From: V1-33 sp039795165
Lineage (GTDB): Bacteria > Verrucomicrobiota > Verrucomicrobiia > Verrucomicrobiales > V1-33
Assembly (NCBI GenBank): GCA_039795165.1
Contig: JBDKER010000007.1
Location: 1 to 64,000 of the forward strand
Reading direction: 5' to 3'
DNA: 64,000 nt
Position 1 is the stretch's first letter. Each line of letters begins with the position of its first letter. Below the pieces are notes generated by a model that had not been told where the DNA came from, searched no databases, and saw only the letters and a program-made list of their open reading frames with translations. Below, in pieces: positions 26,941-34,952 of the stretch. The position numbers and the translations under genes were made by a program.

Positions 26941-27897
26941 TCAGGAACCGGCGGTGAGTTTCCGCAGGTTGCGGCGGTACTGGGTTTCGCTGGTGATTGT
27001 CTGGCTGACGGGGAGTGGGCGTGCGATGATGACGCCGGCGTGGCTGCGGTAGGTGCGCAGGTAGGTGGAGAGGGAGTTTTCGGTGGTGACTTTCCGGAAG
27101 TTCCGGGAGGCGTGCAGGAAGAGCGGGCGTCCGGTTTCGTCGCGGCTGATGAGCCCGACGTGGGAGCAGACGACCCCCTGACTGCGGGTGACGATTCCGG
27201 CGATATCGCCGTCGGCGAGCAGGGGTTCCACGGCGGGGGTTCTGGCGGTGGGGATGTACCAGACGGGGAGGGCGGTGATGGAGGCTTCGGAGGCGGCGAG
27301 TTTCGGCACGAGGGAGGGATCGGCGCGCAGGTAGCGGTAGGATTTCCAGAACTCGGTCATTTCGCGGCTCTGGCGCCCGCGCAGCCGTTCGGCTCCTGGG
27401 AGAGAGCGGGTGATGTCCTTCACATTGCCGCGTGCTTCATTGTCGATGAACCACTCGTTGAGGTAATGGATGCGGTCGAGGTAGTGGCCGTGACAGTGGC
27501 CGCCTCGGTAACGGGTCCACTCGATTTCGCGGAGGAGGCCGTCGGCGTCTGCGGAGGTGGACCGTTCCAGTTGGCGTGCCATGCCCAGCACGCATTCAAA
27601 GAACGTCCAGCAGTCGAGACCGTCGCAGTTGACGGATGGGGACTCGATGCGGTCGTCGATTTCGAGGGTATGGCCGGCGTAGGGTACGCCGAGGAAGGCA
27701 CGGCCGATGCGGGCCATGCGGGGTCCGATGGGGAGGCGGTGCCATTGTTCCCCGCGGGCGCGGGTCATGATGCGGTCGTATCGTTCCTTCCCTCTGAACG
27801 TAAGGCTTCGAGGCAGGTGCTCGATCCCGCCTTGGGATGTGGTGCGCAAGCCGAGCAGCGCAGCAGCAGCGGCGAGGCAGTCGCGTCGGGAGGCCAT
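26941..27897 (-). CDS. DUF1460 (NlpC/P60-like amidase) exported protein
   Basis: 318 residues. The N-terminus has a twin arginine followed by a hydrophobic run (RRDCLAAAAALLGL), suggesting Tat or Sec export. The body matches DUF1460: FLGVPYAGHTLE, the catalytic-type cysteine region VNCDGLDCWTFFECVLG, HYLDRIHYLNEWF and CSHVGLI near the C-terminus, where the histidine is expected. Related structures are cysteine N-acetylmuramoyl-L-alanine amidases acting on peptidoglycan fragments. It lies 5 bases after the universal stress protein gene on the same strand, so the two are likely an operon. Confidence 0.88.
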   Translation of the reverse strand: MASRRDCLAAAAALLGLRTTSQGGIEHLPRSLTFRGKERYDRIMTRARGEQWHRLPIGPRMARIGRAFLGVPYAGHTLEIDDRIESPSVNCDGLDCWTFFECVLGMARQLERSTSADADGLLREIEWTRYRGGHCHGHYLDRIHYLNEWFIDNEARGNVKDITRSLPGAERLRGRQSREMTEFWKSYRYLRADPSLVPKLAASEASITALPVWYIPTARTPAVEPLLADGDIAGIVTRSQGVVCSHVGLISRDETGRPLFLHASRNFRKVTTENSLSTYLRTYRSHAGVIIARPLPVSQTITSETQYRRNLRKLTAGS

Positions 27898-27902
27898 GGA
27901 CT

Positions 27903-28745
27903 CTAGCTGGCGGCGGGCGCGGGCAGGGAAAGGAGAGGAACGATGGATTCGAAGGCGAGTTCCGTGATGAGTCGCTTTCCGAAGAGGTCTTCCCAGAGCG
28001 TGTGGGGGCGGGGGACGATGCAGAGCAGGTCGGCCATGACATCGGCAACGTAGTCGTCTACCACATCGACCCAGTCGGTTCCCTGTGGTTCAGCGAAGAC
28101 GGCATGGTCCCAGCCTGAGGCTTTGACGGCGGCGAGGGTGGCGGCCGTGCGGGCTTCTCCTCCGCCCTGGGCACCCTTGGTGAGGTGCAGGACGTGCAGT
28201 TCCGGGTGCAGGGGTTTGAGGAAATCGGCGAGCCAGCGTGATTCGGGGCCGATCTGGTCGAGGCTTGAGCTGAGGACGATGGTTTTGAGGCCGTGATAGC
28301 GCGCATGGCGGGGGACCGCGATGACCGGGACGCCGCGGGGGGAGTCGAGCAGGCGGGAGGCGACGCTGCCGAGCACACGGCGGGAGATGGTGCCGGAGCC
28401 GCGGGTGCCCACGACAATGACGTCGGCGTGGCGTTTGGCGGCTGCCGACATGATGCCGCCGGACTGGTAGTCGGCGGTTTCGATGATGATCGTCGGGTTG
28501 AAGTCTGCTCCGCAGGAGCGGCGCAGGGATGTGACGTGGGTGGCGGCGTTGGTCTGGGCCTGATTGACGAGGAAATCCTCGATGGCTTTGCCGTGGGATT
28601 CGACGGCGGCGTGATGGGCACCGGCGAGGACGACCGCGTGGTAGAGAATGAGTTCTGCTCCCGTTTCGCGGGCCAGGGCAGCTGCGTAGCGGACGGCGGC
28701 TGCGGCGCGTGGTGAGAAGTCGGTACCGGCGATGATGGTCTTCAT
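27903..28745 (-). CDS. Universal stress protein (UspA family), two-domain
   Basis: 280 residues. The first domain begins IIAGTDFSPRAAAAVRYA and ends with the nucleotide-binding motif VVGTRGSGTISRRVLGSVASRLL. The second domain (from about residue 155, TIVLSSSLD) is degenerate and lacks a clear GxxG-x9-GS motif. UspA-type proteins bind ATP and support survival under stress; the partner is unknown. It is upstream of and almost touching the DUF1460 gene. A possible terminator separates it from pckG. Confidence 0.92.
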   Translation of the reverse strand: MKTIIAGTDFSPRAAAAVRYAAALARETGAELILYHAVVLAGAHHAAVESHGKAIEDFLVNQAQTNAATHVTSLRRSCGADFNPTIIIETADYQSGGIMSAAAKRHADVIVVGTRGSGTISRRVLGSVASRLLDSPRGVPVIAVPRHARYHGLKTIVLSSSLDQIGPESRWLADFLKPLHPELHVLHLTKGAQGGGEARTAATLAAVKASGWDHAVFAEPQGTDWVDVVDDYVADVMADLLCIVPRPHTLWEDLFGKRLITELAFESIVPLLSLPAPAAS

Positions 28746-28768
28746 GGGGTTTGCGGGGGGGGCGTCGG

Positions 28769-28795
28769 AAAAAGGAACGTTCTGTTCATCGTTCC
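28769..28795 (-). terminator. Possible terminator after pckG
   Basis: On the minus strand GGAACG (28795-28790) pairs with CGTTCC (28779-28774) and TTTTT follows (28773-28769). The stem is only 6 base pairs with a 10-base loop, so this is tentative. It sits just after the pckG stop. Confidence 0.45.
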
Positions 28796-28805
28796 GGTCG
28801 CGGGT

Positions 28806-30602
28806 TCAATCAAGGCTGAGCCGTGCAGAAAGCAACTCCCGCTGATAGATCAGTTCCTTGGGCAGGCTATCGTAGATGCGGAGGAAGAGTTCGCCCTGGG
28901 AAAGCACTTCCGTGCGCCATTCAGCAGGGTTGACGGCCATGACGCGGTCGAAGTCTGCGCGTGCGAATCCGTGGAGGCCATCGCTGTTGAAATCCTCCCA
29001 CTGGGGAGTCCAGCCGATCATGGTTTCGTGTCCGGCGACGGTACCGCGGCAGCGCCGGATGATCCATTCGAGGACGCGCATGTTCTCGCTGAAGCCCGGC
29101 CAGAGGAAGCGCCCGTCCGGGCCTTTCCTGAACCAGTTGACGTGGAAGATTCTGGGAAGCCTGCGGATGTGGCGGCGCATTTCGAGCCAGTGGGCGAAGT
29201 ATTCTCCCATGTCGTATCCGCAGAAGGGGAGCATGGCCATGGGGTCGCGCCGGACTTGGCCGATGGCTCCGGCGGCGGCGGCGGTGGTTTCGCTGCCCAT
29301 GGTGGCTCCGATGTAGACGCCGTGGGCCCAGTTGAAGCTCTGGTAGACGAGAGGCATAGTGCCAGGGCGGCGGCCCCCGAAGATGATGGCGCTGATGGGG
29401 ACGCCTGCGGGGTTCTGCCAGTCCGGGTCGATGCTGGGGCACTGCTGGGCCGGGGCGGTGAAGCGGCTGTTGGCGTGGGCGGCGAGGCGGCCGCAGCCGG
29501 GCGACCAGTCGTGGCCCTGCCAGTCGACGAGGTGGGCCGGGGGAGTATCCGTGAGGCCTTCCCACCAGACATCGCCGTCGTCGGTGAGGGCCACATTCGT
29601 GAAGATGGTGTTTCTGGCGATGGCGGCGATGGCATTGGCGTTGGATGCCGGCGAGGTGCCTGGAGCGACGCCGAAGAAACCGGTTTCCGGGTTGATGGCG
29701 CGGAGTTGGCCTTCGGAGTCGGGCCAGAGCCATGCGATGTCGTCGCCCACGAGAGTGGTTTTCCATCCGGCGGAACGGTAGGGTTCCGGGGGGACGAGCA
29801 TGGCTAGGTTGGTCTTTCCGCAGGCGCTGGGGAAGGCTGCGGCCACGTAGGTTTTTTCACCGTCCGGGGCGTGGAGACCTAGGATGAGCATATGTTCGGC
29901 GAGCCATGCTTCCTCGCGGGCGATCCAGCTGGCGAGCCGGAGGGCCACGCATTTTTTGCCGAGGAGTGCATTGCCGCCGTAGCCGCTCCCGAAGGACCAT
30001 ACGGCGGGATCCTGGGGGAAGTGCACGATGTATTTGTCATCGTGGCATGGCCATGGGACATCGGCCTGGCCGGGGGCTAGCGGGTGTCCGACGCTGTGGA
30101 GGCAGGGGAGCCAGCGGCCGCTGCTGCCGAGTTTTTCCCAGACGCTGCGGCCCATGTGGGCCATGGTTCGCATGCTGACGACGACGTAGGGGGAATCGGT
30201 GATTTCGACACCGACGAGGGCGAGCGGTGAATCTGGAGGCCCCATGCAGAAGGGGACCACGTAGAGGGTGCGGCCCCGCATGCAGCCACGGAACTTCTCC
30301 CGGAGTTTTGCCTTCATTTCGGCTGGTGCCATCCAGTTGTTGGACGGCCCGGCTTCGGCGCGGCGCCGGGTGCAGATGAAGGTGCGTTCTTCGACGCGGG
30401 CGACGTCCGAAGGGGCGGAGCGGGCGAGGAAGCAACCGGGGCGCTTTTCGGGGTTGAGCCGGATGAAGGTGCCGCGGTCCACGAGGAGGTCGCAGAGGGC
30501 ATGGTATTCAGCGTCGGATCCATCGCACCAGTGGATCGATTCTGGTTGGCAGAGGGCGGCGGTTTCTTCGACCCATGCGACGACTTCGGGGTGTGTGGTC
30601 AT
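28806..30602 (-). CDS. pckG: Phosphoenolpyruvate carboxykinase (GTP)
   Basis: 598 residues, the normal size of the GTP-dependent enzyme. It converts oxaloacetate to phosphoenolpyruvate at the start of gluconeogenesis, or the reverse in fermentative cells. Visible motifs are RTMYVVPF-like RTLYVVPFCMGP, FGSGYGGNALLGKKC, the kinase loop FPSACGKTN (about 257-265), GDDIAW for metal binding, and FGGRRPGTMPLVYQ with the NWFRKG stretch of the GTP site. It is a single gene between the tRNA-Arg and a universal stress protein. Identification is certain. Confidence 0.98.
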   Translation of the reverse strand: MTTHPEVVAWVEETAALCQPESIHWCDGSDAEYHALCDLLVDRGTFIRLNPEKRPGCFLARSAPSDVARVEERTFICTRRRAEAGPSNNWMAPAEMKAKLREKFRGCMRGRTLYVVPFCMGPPDSPLALVGVEITDSPYVVVSMRTMAHMGRSVWEKLGSSGRWLPCLHSVGHPLAPGQADVPWPCHDDKYIVHFPQDPAVWSFGSGYGGNALLGKKCVALRLASWIAREEAWLAEHMLILGLHAPDGEKTYVAAAFPSACGKTNLAMLVPPEPYRSAGWKTTLVGDDIAWLWPDSEGQLRAINPETGFFGVAPGTSPASNANAIAAIARNTIFTNVALTDDGDVWWEGLTDTPPAHLVDWQGHDWSPGCGRLAAHANSRFTAPAQQCPSIDPDWQNPAGVPISAIIFGGRRPGTMPLVYQSFNWAHGVYIGATMGSETTAAAAGAIGQVRRDPMAMLPFCGYDMGEYFAHWLEMRRHIRRLPRIFHVNWFRKGPDGRFLWPGFSENMRVLEWIIRRCRGTVAGHETMIGWTPQWEDFNSDGLHGFARADFDRVMAVNPAEWRTEVLSQGELFLRIYDSLPKELIYQRELLSARLSLD

Positions 30603-30762
30603 GATTGGTGATGCTCCGGAAGGATTGTACGGTTGGAGCAGTCATTCCTCATGCAGATTACGCGCCAGCGCATGATCTGGCGCGTGTTTGCCAGGATGTG
30701 CGCAATGGGCCTAATGGGCGAGGCGTTTGCAGGACTGGAATCGGCCCGGGCACCGGGGCGGA

Positions 30763-30837
30763 TGGTGCTCCCGTCAGGAATCGAACCTGAATCACCGGCT
30801 TCGGAGACCAGTGTCTTATCCGTTAGACTACAGGAGC
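30763..30837 (-). tRNA. tRNA-Arg (anticodon CCG)
   Basis: A 75-base cloverleaf on the minus strand with encoded CCA. Acceptor arm GCTCCTG pairs with CGGGAGC (one G-T). The D stem is GTCT/AGAC, the anticodon stem CTGGT/GCCGG encloses loop CTCCGAA with anticodon CCG, and the T stem TCAGG/CCTGA encloses TTCGATT. It reads the CGG arginine codon, which is frequent in this GC-rich coding. It lies between pckG and the divergent proB gene. Confidence 0.97.
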
Positions 30838-30970
30838 GTGTCTTGGCCAGGCTGCCGGAGGGGCAGCGGACGGGAATAGACCCATGCTTTGGGAAAAGCG
30901 ATGCGCAACCAATTTTCCGGGCTTCGCGCTGGAATCTGGGGCGTGGGCGGGATTGAATAGGGGACATTTC

Positions 30971-31759
30971 ATGTCCTCCGAAGCATCTGTTACTCCCCTG
31001 CGGCTCGTCATCAAGTTTGGATCCGGCATCCTGACGCTTCCGGATACGGCGGCGCTCGACGAGAGTCAGTTTGCGCGGCTTACGCAGGCGATTGCCATCC
31101 TGAAGCAGCAGGGGCATGAGGTCATTGTGGTGACGAGCGGGGCCGTGGCGGCGGGGCTTGGGGTCATGGGATTTGCGAAGCGTCCGGCGGAGACGGGTCA
31201 GCTGCAGGCGTGTGCTGCGGTGGGGCAGACGCGGCTGATGCACAAGTATGCGACGCTGCTGGGAGCCTGTGGGCTGCATGTGGCGCAGCTGCTGGTGACG
31301 CACGAGGATTTTGCCCATGCCGAGCGGAGGGGGAATCTTGAAACGACGCTGCGGAATCTGATGGAGCGACCGGGTATTGTGCCGGTGATCAACGAGAACG
31401 ATTCGGTGGCGACGGAGGAACTGAAGTTCGGGGACAACGATGCTCTCTCGGCGGATGTGGCGGTGCTGGCGCGGGCCGACATGCTGATTCTGTTCACCAG
31501 TGTGGATGGCCTGCTGCCTCCCGGGGAAAGCCGGCGGATTGTGGAGGAGGTGAACGACATTGCCTCGGTGCTGTCTTTTGCCCGCAATGAGAAGGGAGAG
31601 TACTCCGTGGGGGGAATGGCGAGCAAGCTCCGGGCGGTGGAGAAAGCGGTTTCTGCGGGGATTGCGACGCTCATTGCCAACGGGCGGCGGCCCGAGCAGA
31701 TTCCGGATCTGGTGGCGGGCAAGGGCGTGGCCACGCGGTTTGCTCCGCAGCGGCCCTGA
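30971..31759 (+). CDS. proB: Glutamate 5-kinase, short form without PUA domain
   Basis: 262 residues. It phosphorylates glutamate in the first step of proline synthesis. Amino acid kinase fold: KFGSGILTL at the N-terminus, VTSGAVAAGL, AAVGQTRLM, VINENDSVATEELKFGDND with the glutamate site, and a C-terminal GGMASKLRAVEKAVSAGI. The usual PUA domain (about 100 residues, as in E. coli ProB of 367) is absent; the protein stops after the kinase domain. The ATG at 30971 is preceded by AGGGGA, one of the few Shine-Dalgarno-like sites here. proA is not adjacent. Confidence 0.94.
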   Translation: MSSEASVTPLRLVIKFGSGILTLPDTAALDESQFARLTQAIAILKQQGHEVIVVTSGAVAAGLGVMGFAKRPAETGQLQACAAVGQTRLMHKYATLLGACGLHVAQLLVTHEDFAHAERRGNLETTLRNLMERPGIVPVINENDSVATEELKFGDNDALSADVAVLARADMLILFTSVDGLLPPGESRRIVEEVNDIASVLSFARNEKGEYSVGGMASKLRAVEKAVSAGIATLIANGRRPEQIPDLVAGKGVATRFAPQRP

Positions 31760-31774
31760 GTGGTGGGGCGGTGT

Positions 31775-32854
31775 TCAGCTGGCGTCCACGATTTCGTGGA
31801 ACCAGACCTTGATGAAGTTCATGCCGCGGTCTTCGTCGAAGCCGCGTTCCACGGACGATGCGGCATGGGCGGTGGCTTCTGGGCGGATGCGGATTTCGAC
31901 GCCCGTATCCGTCTGCAGGACGGCGGTGGCGCGGCGGGCGGCCTTTTTGATTTCCTTCGGTTCGATGCTGAAGCTGGCGTCGAGGGGGACGCCTTCGTCT
32001 TCTTCGAAGCGGGCGCGGACTTCCTCGAAGTGGGCGACGGCTTCCGGTGATTTGAGGACTTCTGTTTCGAAGGCGGCGAGGTCGAAGTCTTCGCGACCGT
32101 CGAACCAGTCGAGGACTTCGCGGGAGGCGCGTGCGGATTCTTCCGGGGCTGCGGCGATTTCCGGCTGCTGGCGGACGGCGGCGACGGCCATTTCGGCGTA
32201 GGTCTGGGTGAGGAAGGCTGAATCCGGGATGGCTTGGAGGCCGAGGAATTCGCGGACCCAGAAGCGGCTTTCTCCGCCCGAGCGGTCGAAAGTGAGGACG
32301 CAGAGTCCGGTATTCTGCCAATGATTGAGAATGAGGCAGCCTTTGTCGATTTTCTCGGGATTGATGCCGTGTTCGGTGCGGAGCCGGAGGTCGCCGTCTT
32401 CCGAGGCGATGCTCAGGAAGGGGGAGACGGTTTCCGATTTGAGGATGCAGATGGCTTTGACGGAATCGCTTTCGACATCGACGCCTTCGACGAGGGCGAT
32501 GCAGAGGTCGCCGGACTTGATGTTGGGGTGCTGGGATTTGGCGTAAAGGCGGCGGGCCATCGCGCAGCCGTTTTCGAGCAGGGCGGCGGGGTTGTGGAAG
32601 ATTTCCTTCGCCAGCGAGTTCATTTCGTGGGTCTCGAGGGAAGTGGGGTGGTGAAACCGGTGCGGCAGGAGGTTGCGGAACGGTTTGAGGAACAGCGATG
32701 TGAGCAGGTCCCGGTCATCGCTGCCGACGCGGAGGACCTCGCGGGACATCTGGAGTGGTTCCTCGCGCTGAGGGTTGCCGACCTTGGCGAGGACGAGCTG
32801 GGTGACGGCGGCGGCGGGGAAGCGGATGCGGAGCGAGGACATGGATGTGTCCAT
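31775..32854 (-). CDS. Nucleoid-associated protein, NdpA/YejK family
   Basis: 359 residues. The family layout is visible: an N-terminal part with NPQREEPLQMS, then SLETHEMNSLAKEIFHNP, SQHPNIKSGDLCIALVEG, and a central LKSETVSPFLSI and WQNTGLCVLTFDRS. The C-terminal third (from about 230) is rich in acidic residues. In E. coli the homologue associates with the nucleoid; the molecular role is poorly defined. It converges with proB, 15 bases away, and stands alone. An alternative start at 32842 (MSSLRIRF) would also fit. Confidence 0.8.
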   Translation of the reverse strand: MDTSMSSLRIRFPAAAVTQLVLAKVGNPQREEPLQMSREVLRVGSDDRDLLTSLFLKPFRNLLPHRFHHPTSLETHEMNSLAKEIFHNPAALLENGCAMARRLYAKSQHPNIKSGDLCIALVEGVDVESDSVKAICILKSETVSPFLSIASEDGDLRLRTEHGINPEKIDKGCLILNHWQNTGLCVLTFDRSGGESRFWVREFLGLQAIPDSAFLTQTYAEMAVAAVRQQPEIAAAPEESARASREVLDWFDGREDFDLAAFETEVLKSPEAVAHFEEVRARFEEDEGVPLDASFSIEPKEIKKAARRATAVLQTDTGVEIRIRPEATAHAASSVERGFDEDRGMNFIKVWFHEIVDAS

Positions 32855-32926
32855 TCATCGTAGGCGGAATGCCTGCGGTGCAAGCCAGCAGTACGCCCGG
32901 TGCTGGAGCCGGATGGTCCCGACGGG

Positions 32927-33628
32927 CTACTTCGCCGCTTCCTGCTTCCGGAATTTCACGAGGTAATTCTCGATGAGAAAGCCCTTCACCTCATCGGTTT
33001 TCTCGAATCCGGCACTGGTGATTTCCTTTTCGAAGACATCCTGTCCGGCGCGCACATGGCTGAGGGTCCATTCGCTGCTGGTGCCGGGGATGCGTTTGAA
33101 GTCGATGAGAATGACGATGCCGCCCGGCTTCATGGCCTTCCAGAGCGATTTCATGGAATCGGCCGGGTGTTCGAAGTGGTGGTAGACGTCGCAGATGAAG
33201 GCGAGGTCGATGGAATTCTCCGGGAGGTTGACGGATCTGGGAGTGGCGAGGACGGGGACGATGCCGGTGAGTTTGGCCGCGGTGGCGCGGGCGGTGATGT
33301 GGTCGAGGAATTTCCGGGCGATTTCGACGGCGTGTACCTTACCGGACGGGCCGGTGGCCCTTGCGAAGGGTAGGGTGAAGAGCCCGGTACCGGCTCCGAT
33401 GTCGGCGATGGTCATGCCTTCTGTGATTCCGCAGGCCTTGAGGATGGCTTGGCGCTGAGTGAAGATTTCGCGGCTCTCCGTTTCGAAGCGTTCTGACCAT
33501 TCCTCGACTTTGAGGGAGGGATCGAGGAATTTCTCGTTGATGCCCGGTTTGACGCTCTGTTCCTGAGCGCTGACGGTGAGGGAGGCAAAAAGGAGCGGAA
33601 GCAGGGAATGTCGCATGAACGTGATCAT
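32927..33628 (-). CDS. Exported SAM-dependent methyltransferase-like protein
   Basis: 233 residues from the ATG at 33628; 33616 (MRHSLLPLLFAS) is an equally good start. It begins with a signal peptide ending SAQ. The body is a class I methyltransferase: motif I IADIGAGTGLFTLPFA, the acidic end of strand 2 (VHAVEI), DLAFICDVYHHFEHP and a GGIVILIDF strand. An exported methyltransferase is odd because SAM is cytoplasmic, yet this family with signal peptides is common in Planctomycetes and Verrucomicrobia. The substrate is unknown. It is 35 bases downstream of tilS on the same strand. Confidence 0.83.
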   Translation of the reverse strand: MITFMRHSLLPLLFASLTVSAQEQSVKPGINEKFLDPSLKVEEWSERFETESREIFTQRQAILKACGITEGMTIADIGAGTGLFTLPFARATGPSGKVHAVEIARKFLDHITARATAAKLTGIVPVLATPRSVNLPENSIDLAFICDVYHHFEHPADSMKSLWKAMKPGGIVILIDFKRIPGTSSEWTLSHVRAGQDVFEKEITSAGFEKTDEVKGFLIENYLVKFRKQEAAK

Positions 33629-33663
33629 TGGCTGAAAGCGCCGTGGGGTCAACCCCCCGCACC

Positions 33664-34623
33664 TCAGGAAAGCCTGCGGATCCAGAGGTGGCGGGCCGTT
33701 CGGCCGGCTTGATGGCTGGCGGGCAGGTTGACGCGGGGAGGCAGGGAGGGGTCGAGGAGCGAGGCGACGGCGGCGACTTCGCGGGATCCGCAGTCGGGGA
33801 TCTGGTGGTGCTGGAGCCACTGGTGGAGGACGTGGCGGCGGAGGGCCGGGGGAAGGTTCAGCAGTTCCGGAACGGGAAGCTGCGGCCGGGAGGCGATGGG
33901 AATGGCGAGGCTGCGAAGGAAGCCGGTGTCTTCCGAGGCCATGGCGGCGGCGCGGAGCAGGGCTGGGCGGAAGTCGCGCCCCGCCGCCTTGAGGAGTGCG
34001 GGGATCGCTTCGAGACGCAGGCGGTTGCGGAAGGCATCGGGGATGGCGTTGGTGGCATCTTCGCGGAACGCGAGGGAACGGCGGGCGGCCCACGTGGAGA
34101 TGGCAGCGCGGGTCATGCCGAGCAGCGGGCGGCAGAGCGTGAGTGGTTGGCGGGAGCGAGGGGGGAGCAGGGAGGTAAGGGGTTCCATGCCGCGGAGACC
34201 GCCGCTGCCGCGCAGCAGATTGGCGAGGATGGTTTCCACCTGATCGTCGGCATGGTGGGCGAGGAAGACGGTGCGGCTGCGGTATCTGCGGGCGCAGGCG
34301 GCGAAGAAACGGTGGCGTTGATGACGTCCTGCGGTTTCAAGGGAGAGACCGTCCTGTTCCGCCTGAGCCCGGATGTCTGCGGATCCTTCCATGAACGGAA
34401 GCGAGAGCCGGGCGGCGAGGTCCCGGACAAAAACGGCATCTTCGTCCGAGTCGCGACCGCGCAGCTGGTGGTTGAGGTGGCAGACGACGATGCGGTGGCC
34501 GGTGGCGGTTTCGTGCAGGGCGTGCAGCAGGACGACCGAGTCGATCCCTCCGGAGACGGCGGCGAGCAGGGTTTTTTCGCAGGGGTGGGCGGCGAGAAAG
34601 GCGCGGACGGCTGCGGCGGCCAT
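33664..34623 (-). CDS. tilS: tRNA(Ile)-lysidine synthase
   Basis: 319 residues. The PP-loop motif S24-G-G-I-D28-S is present in TLLAAVSGGIDSVVLLHAL, followed by HLNHQLRGRDSDEDAVFV, the conserved LAHHADDQVETIL and RPLLGMTRAAI. The enzyme attaches lysine to C34 of tRNA-Ile(CAU) so that it reads AUA. I chose the ATG at 34623; the frame is open to 34941 upstream, but that part looks non-coding. The protein is short for the family and probably lacks a complete C-terminal tRNA-binding domain. A methyltransferase-like gene follows. Confidence 0.94.
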   Translation of the reverse strand: MAAAAVRAFLAAHPCEKTLLAAVSGGIDSVVLLHALHETATGHRIVVCHLNHQLRGRDSDEDAVFVRDLAARLSLPFMEGSADIRAQAEQDGLSLETAGRHQRHRFFAACARRYRSRTVFLAHHADDQVETILANLLRGSGGLRGMEPLTSLLPPRSRQPLTLCRPLLGMTRAAISTWAARRSLAFREDATNAIPDAFRNRLRLEAIPALLKAAGRDFRPALLRAAAMASEDTGFLRSLAIPIASRPQLPVPELLNLPPALRRHVLHQWLQHHQIPDCGSREVAAVASLLDPSLPPRVNLPASHQAGRTARHLWIRRLS

Positions 34624-34952
34624 GGTTTGTGGGTATCCGGGAATCCTGAGTCCTGCCAGAGCAATCGTGGCGCGGGGAAAAATGTCCGCGCCAGTGCGGT
34701 GGTCCGCGAACACACGCCAGGCTTTCTGCGAAGCCTTGGCGGACGACGGACGGCGCACTGGCGCGGTATCCTCCCCCCGAAGGAAATGGTAGCGGTGCTG
34801 GCCTGAAAACCGGGCACCTATGTCATGTGATGGAAAAGCGGGAAGCGTGCCAGGTCGCCCGGGGAGAGTCAGGGAAAACGGAAAAATTCCTCCCGGTGCC
34901 GCGTCGGCTTCCCGGCTTGCGGGTGGCATGCGGAGCCGCATGCTCGCGTTCC
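34624..34952. other. Divergent intergenic region between tilS and the CobW gene
   Basis: About 330 bases without a convincing gene. It holds the nested inverted repeat at 34686-34766, described separately, and presumably promoters for the two divergent genes. I see no good -35/-10 pair. Confidence 0.6.
34686..34766 (-). ncRNA. Nested inverted repeat, candidate structured RNA or attenuator
   Basis: CCGCGCCAGTGCG (34686-34698) and CGCACTGGCGCGG (34754-34766) are a perfect 13-base inverted repeat enclosing 55 bases. Inside it, GTCCGC (34702-34707) pairs with GCGGAC (34739-34744), and further in GGCTT and AAGCC close a 6-base loop with CCA/TGG below. On the minus strand the outer stem is followed 3 bases later by TTTTT, so the transcript could end here. 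It lies 63 bases before tilS. It could be a small RNA with its own terminator, an attenuator of tilS, or a leader of the divergent CobW gene. I recognise no known RNA family. Confidence 0.4.
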
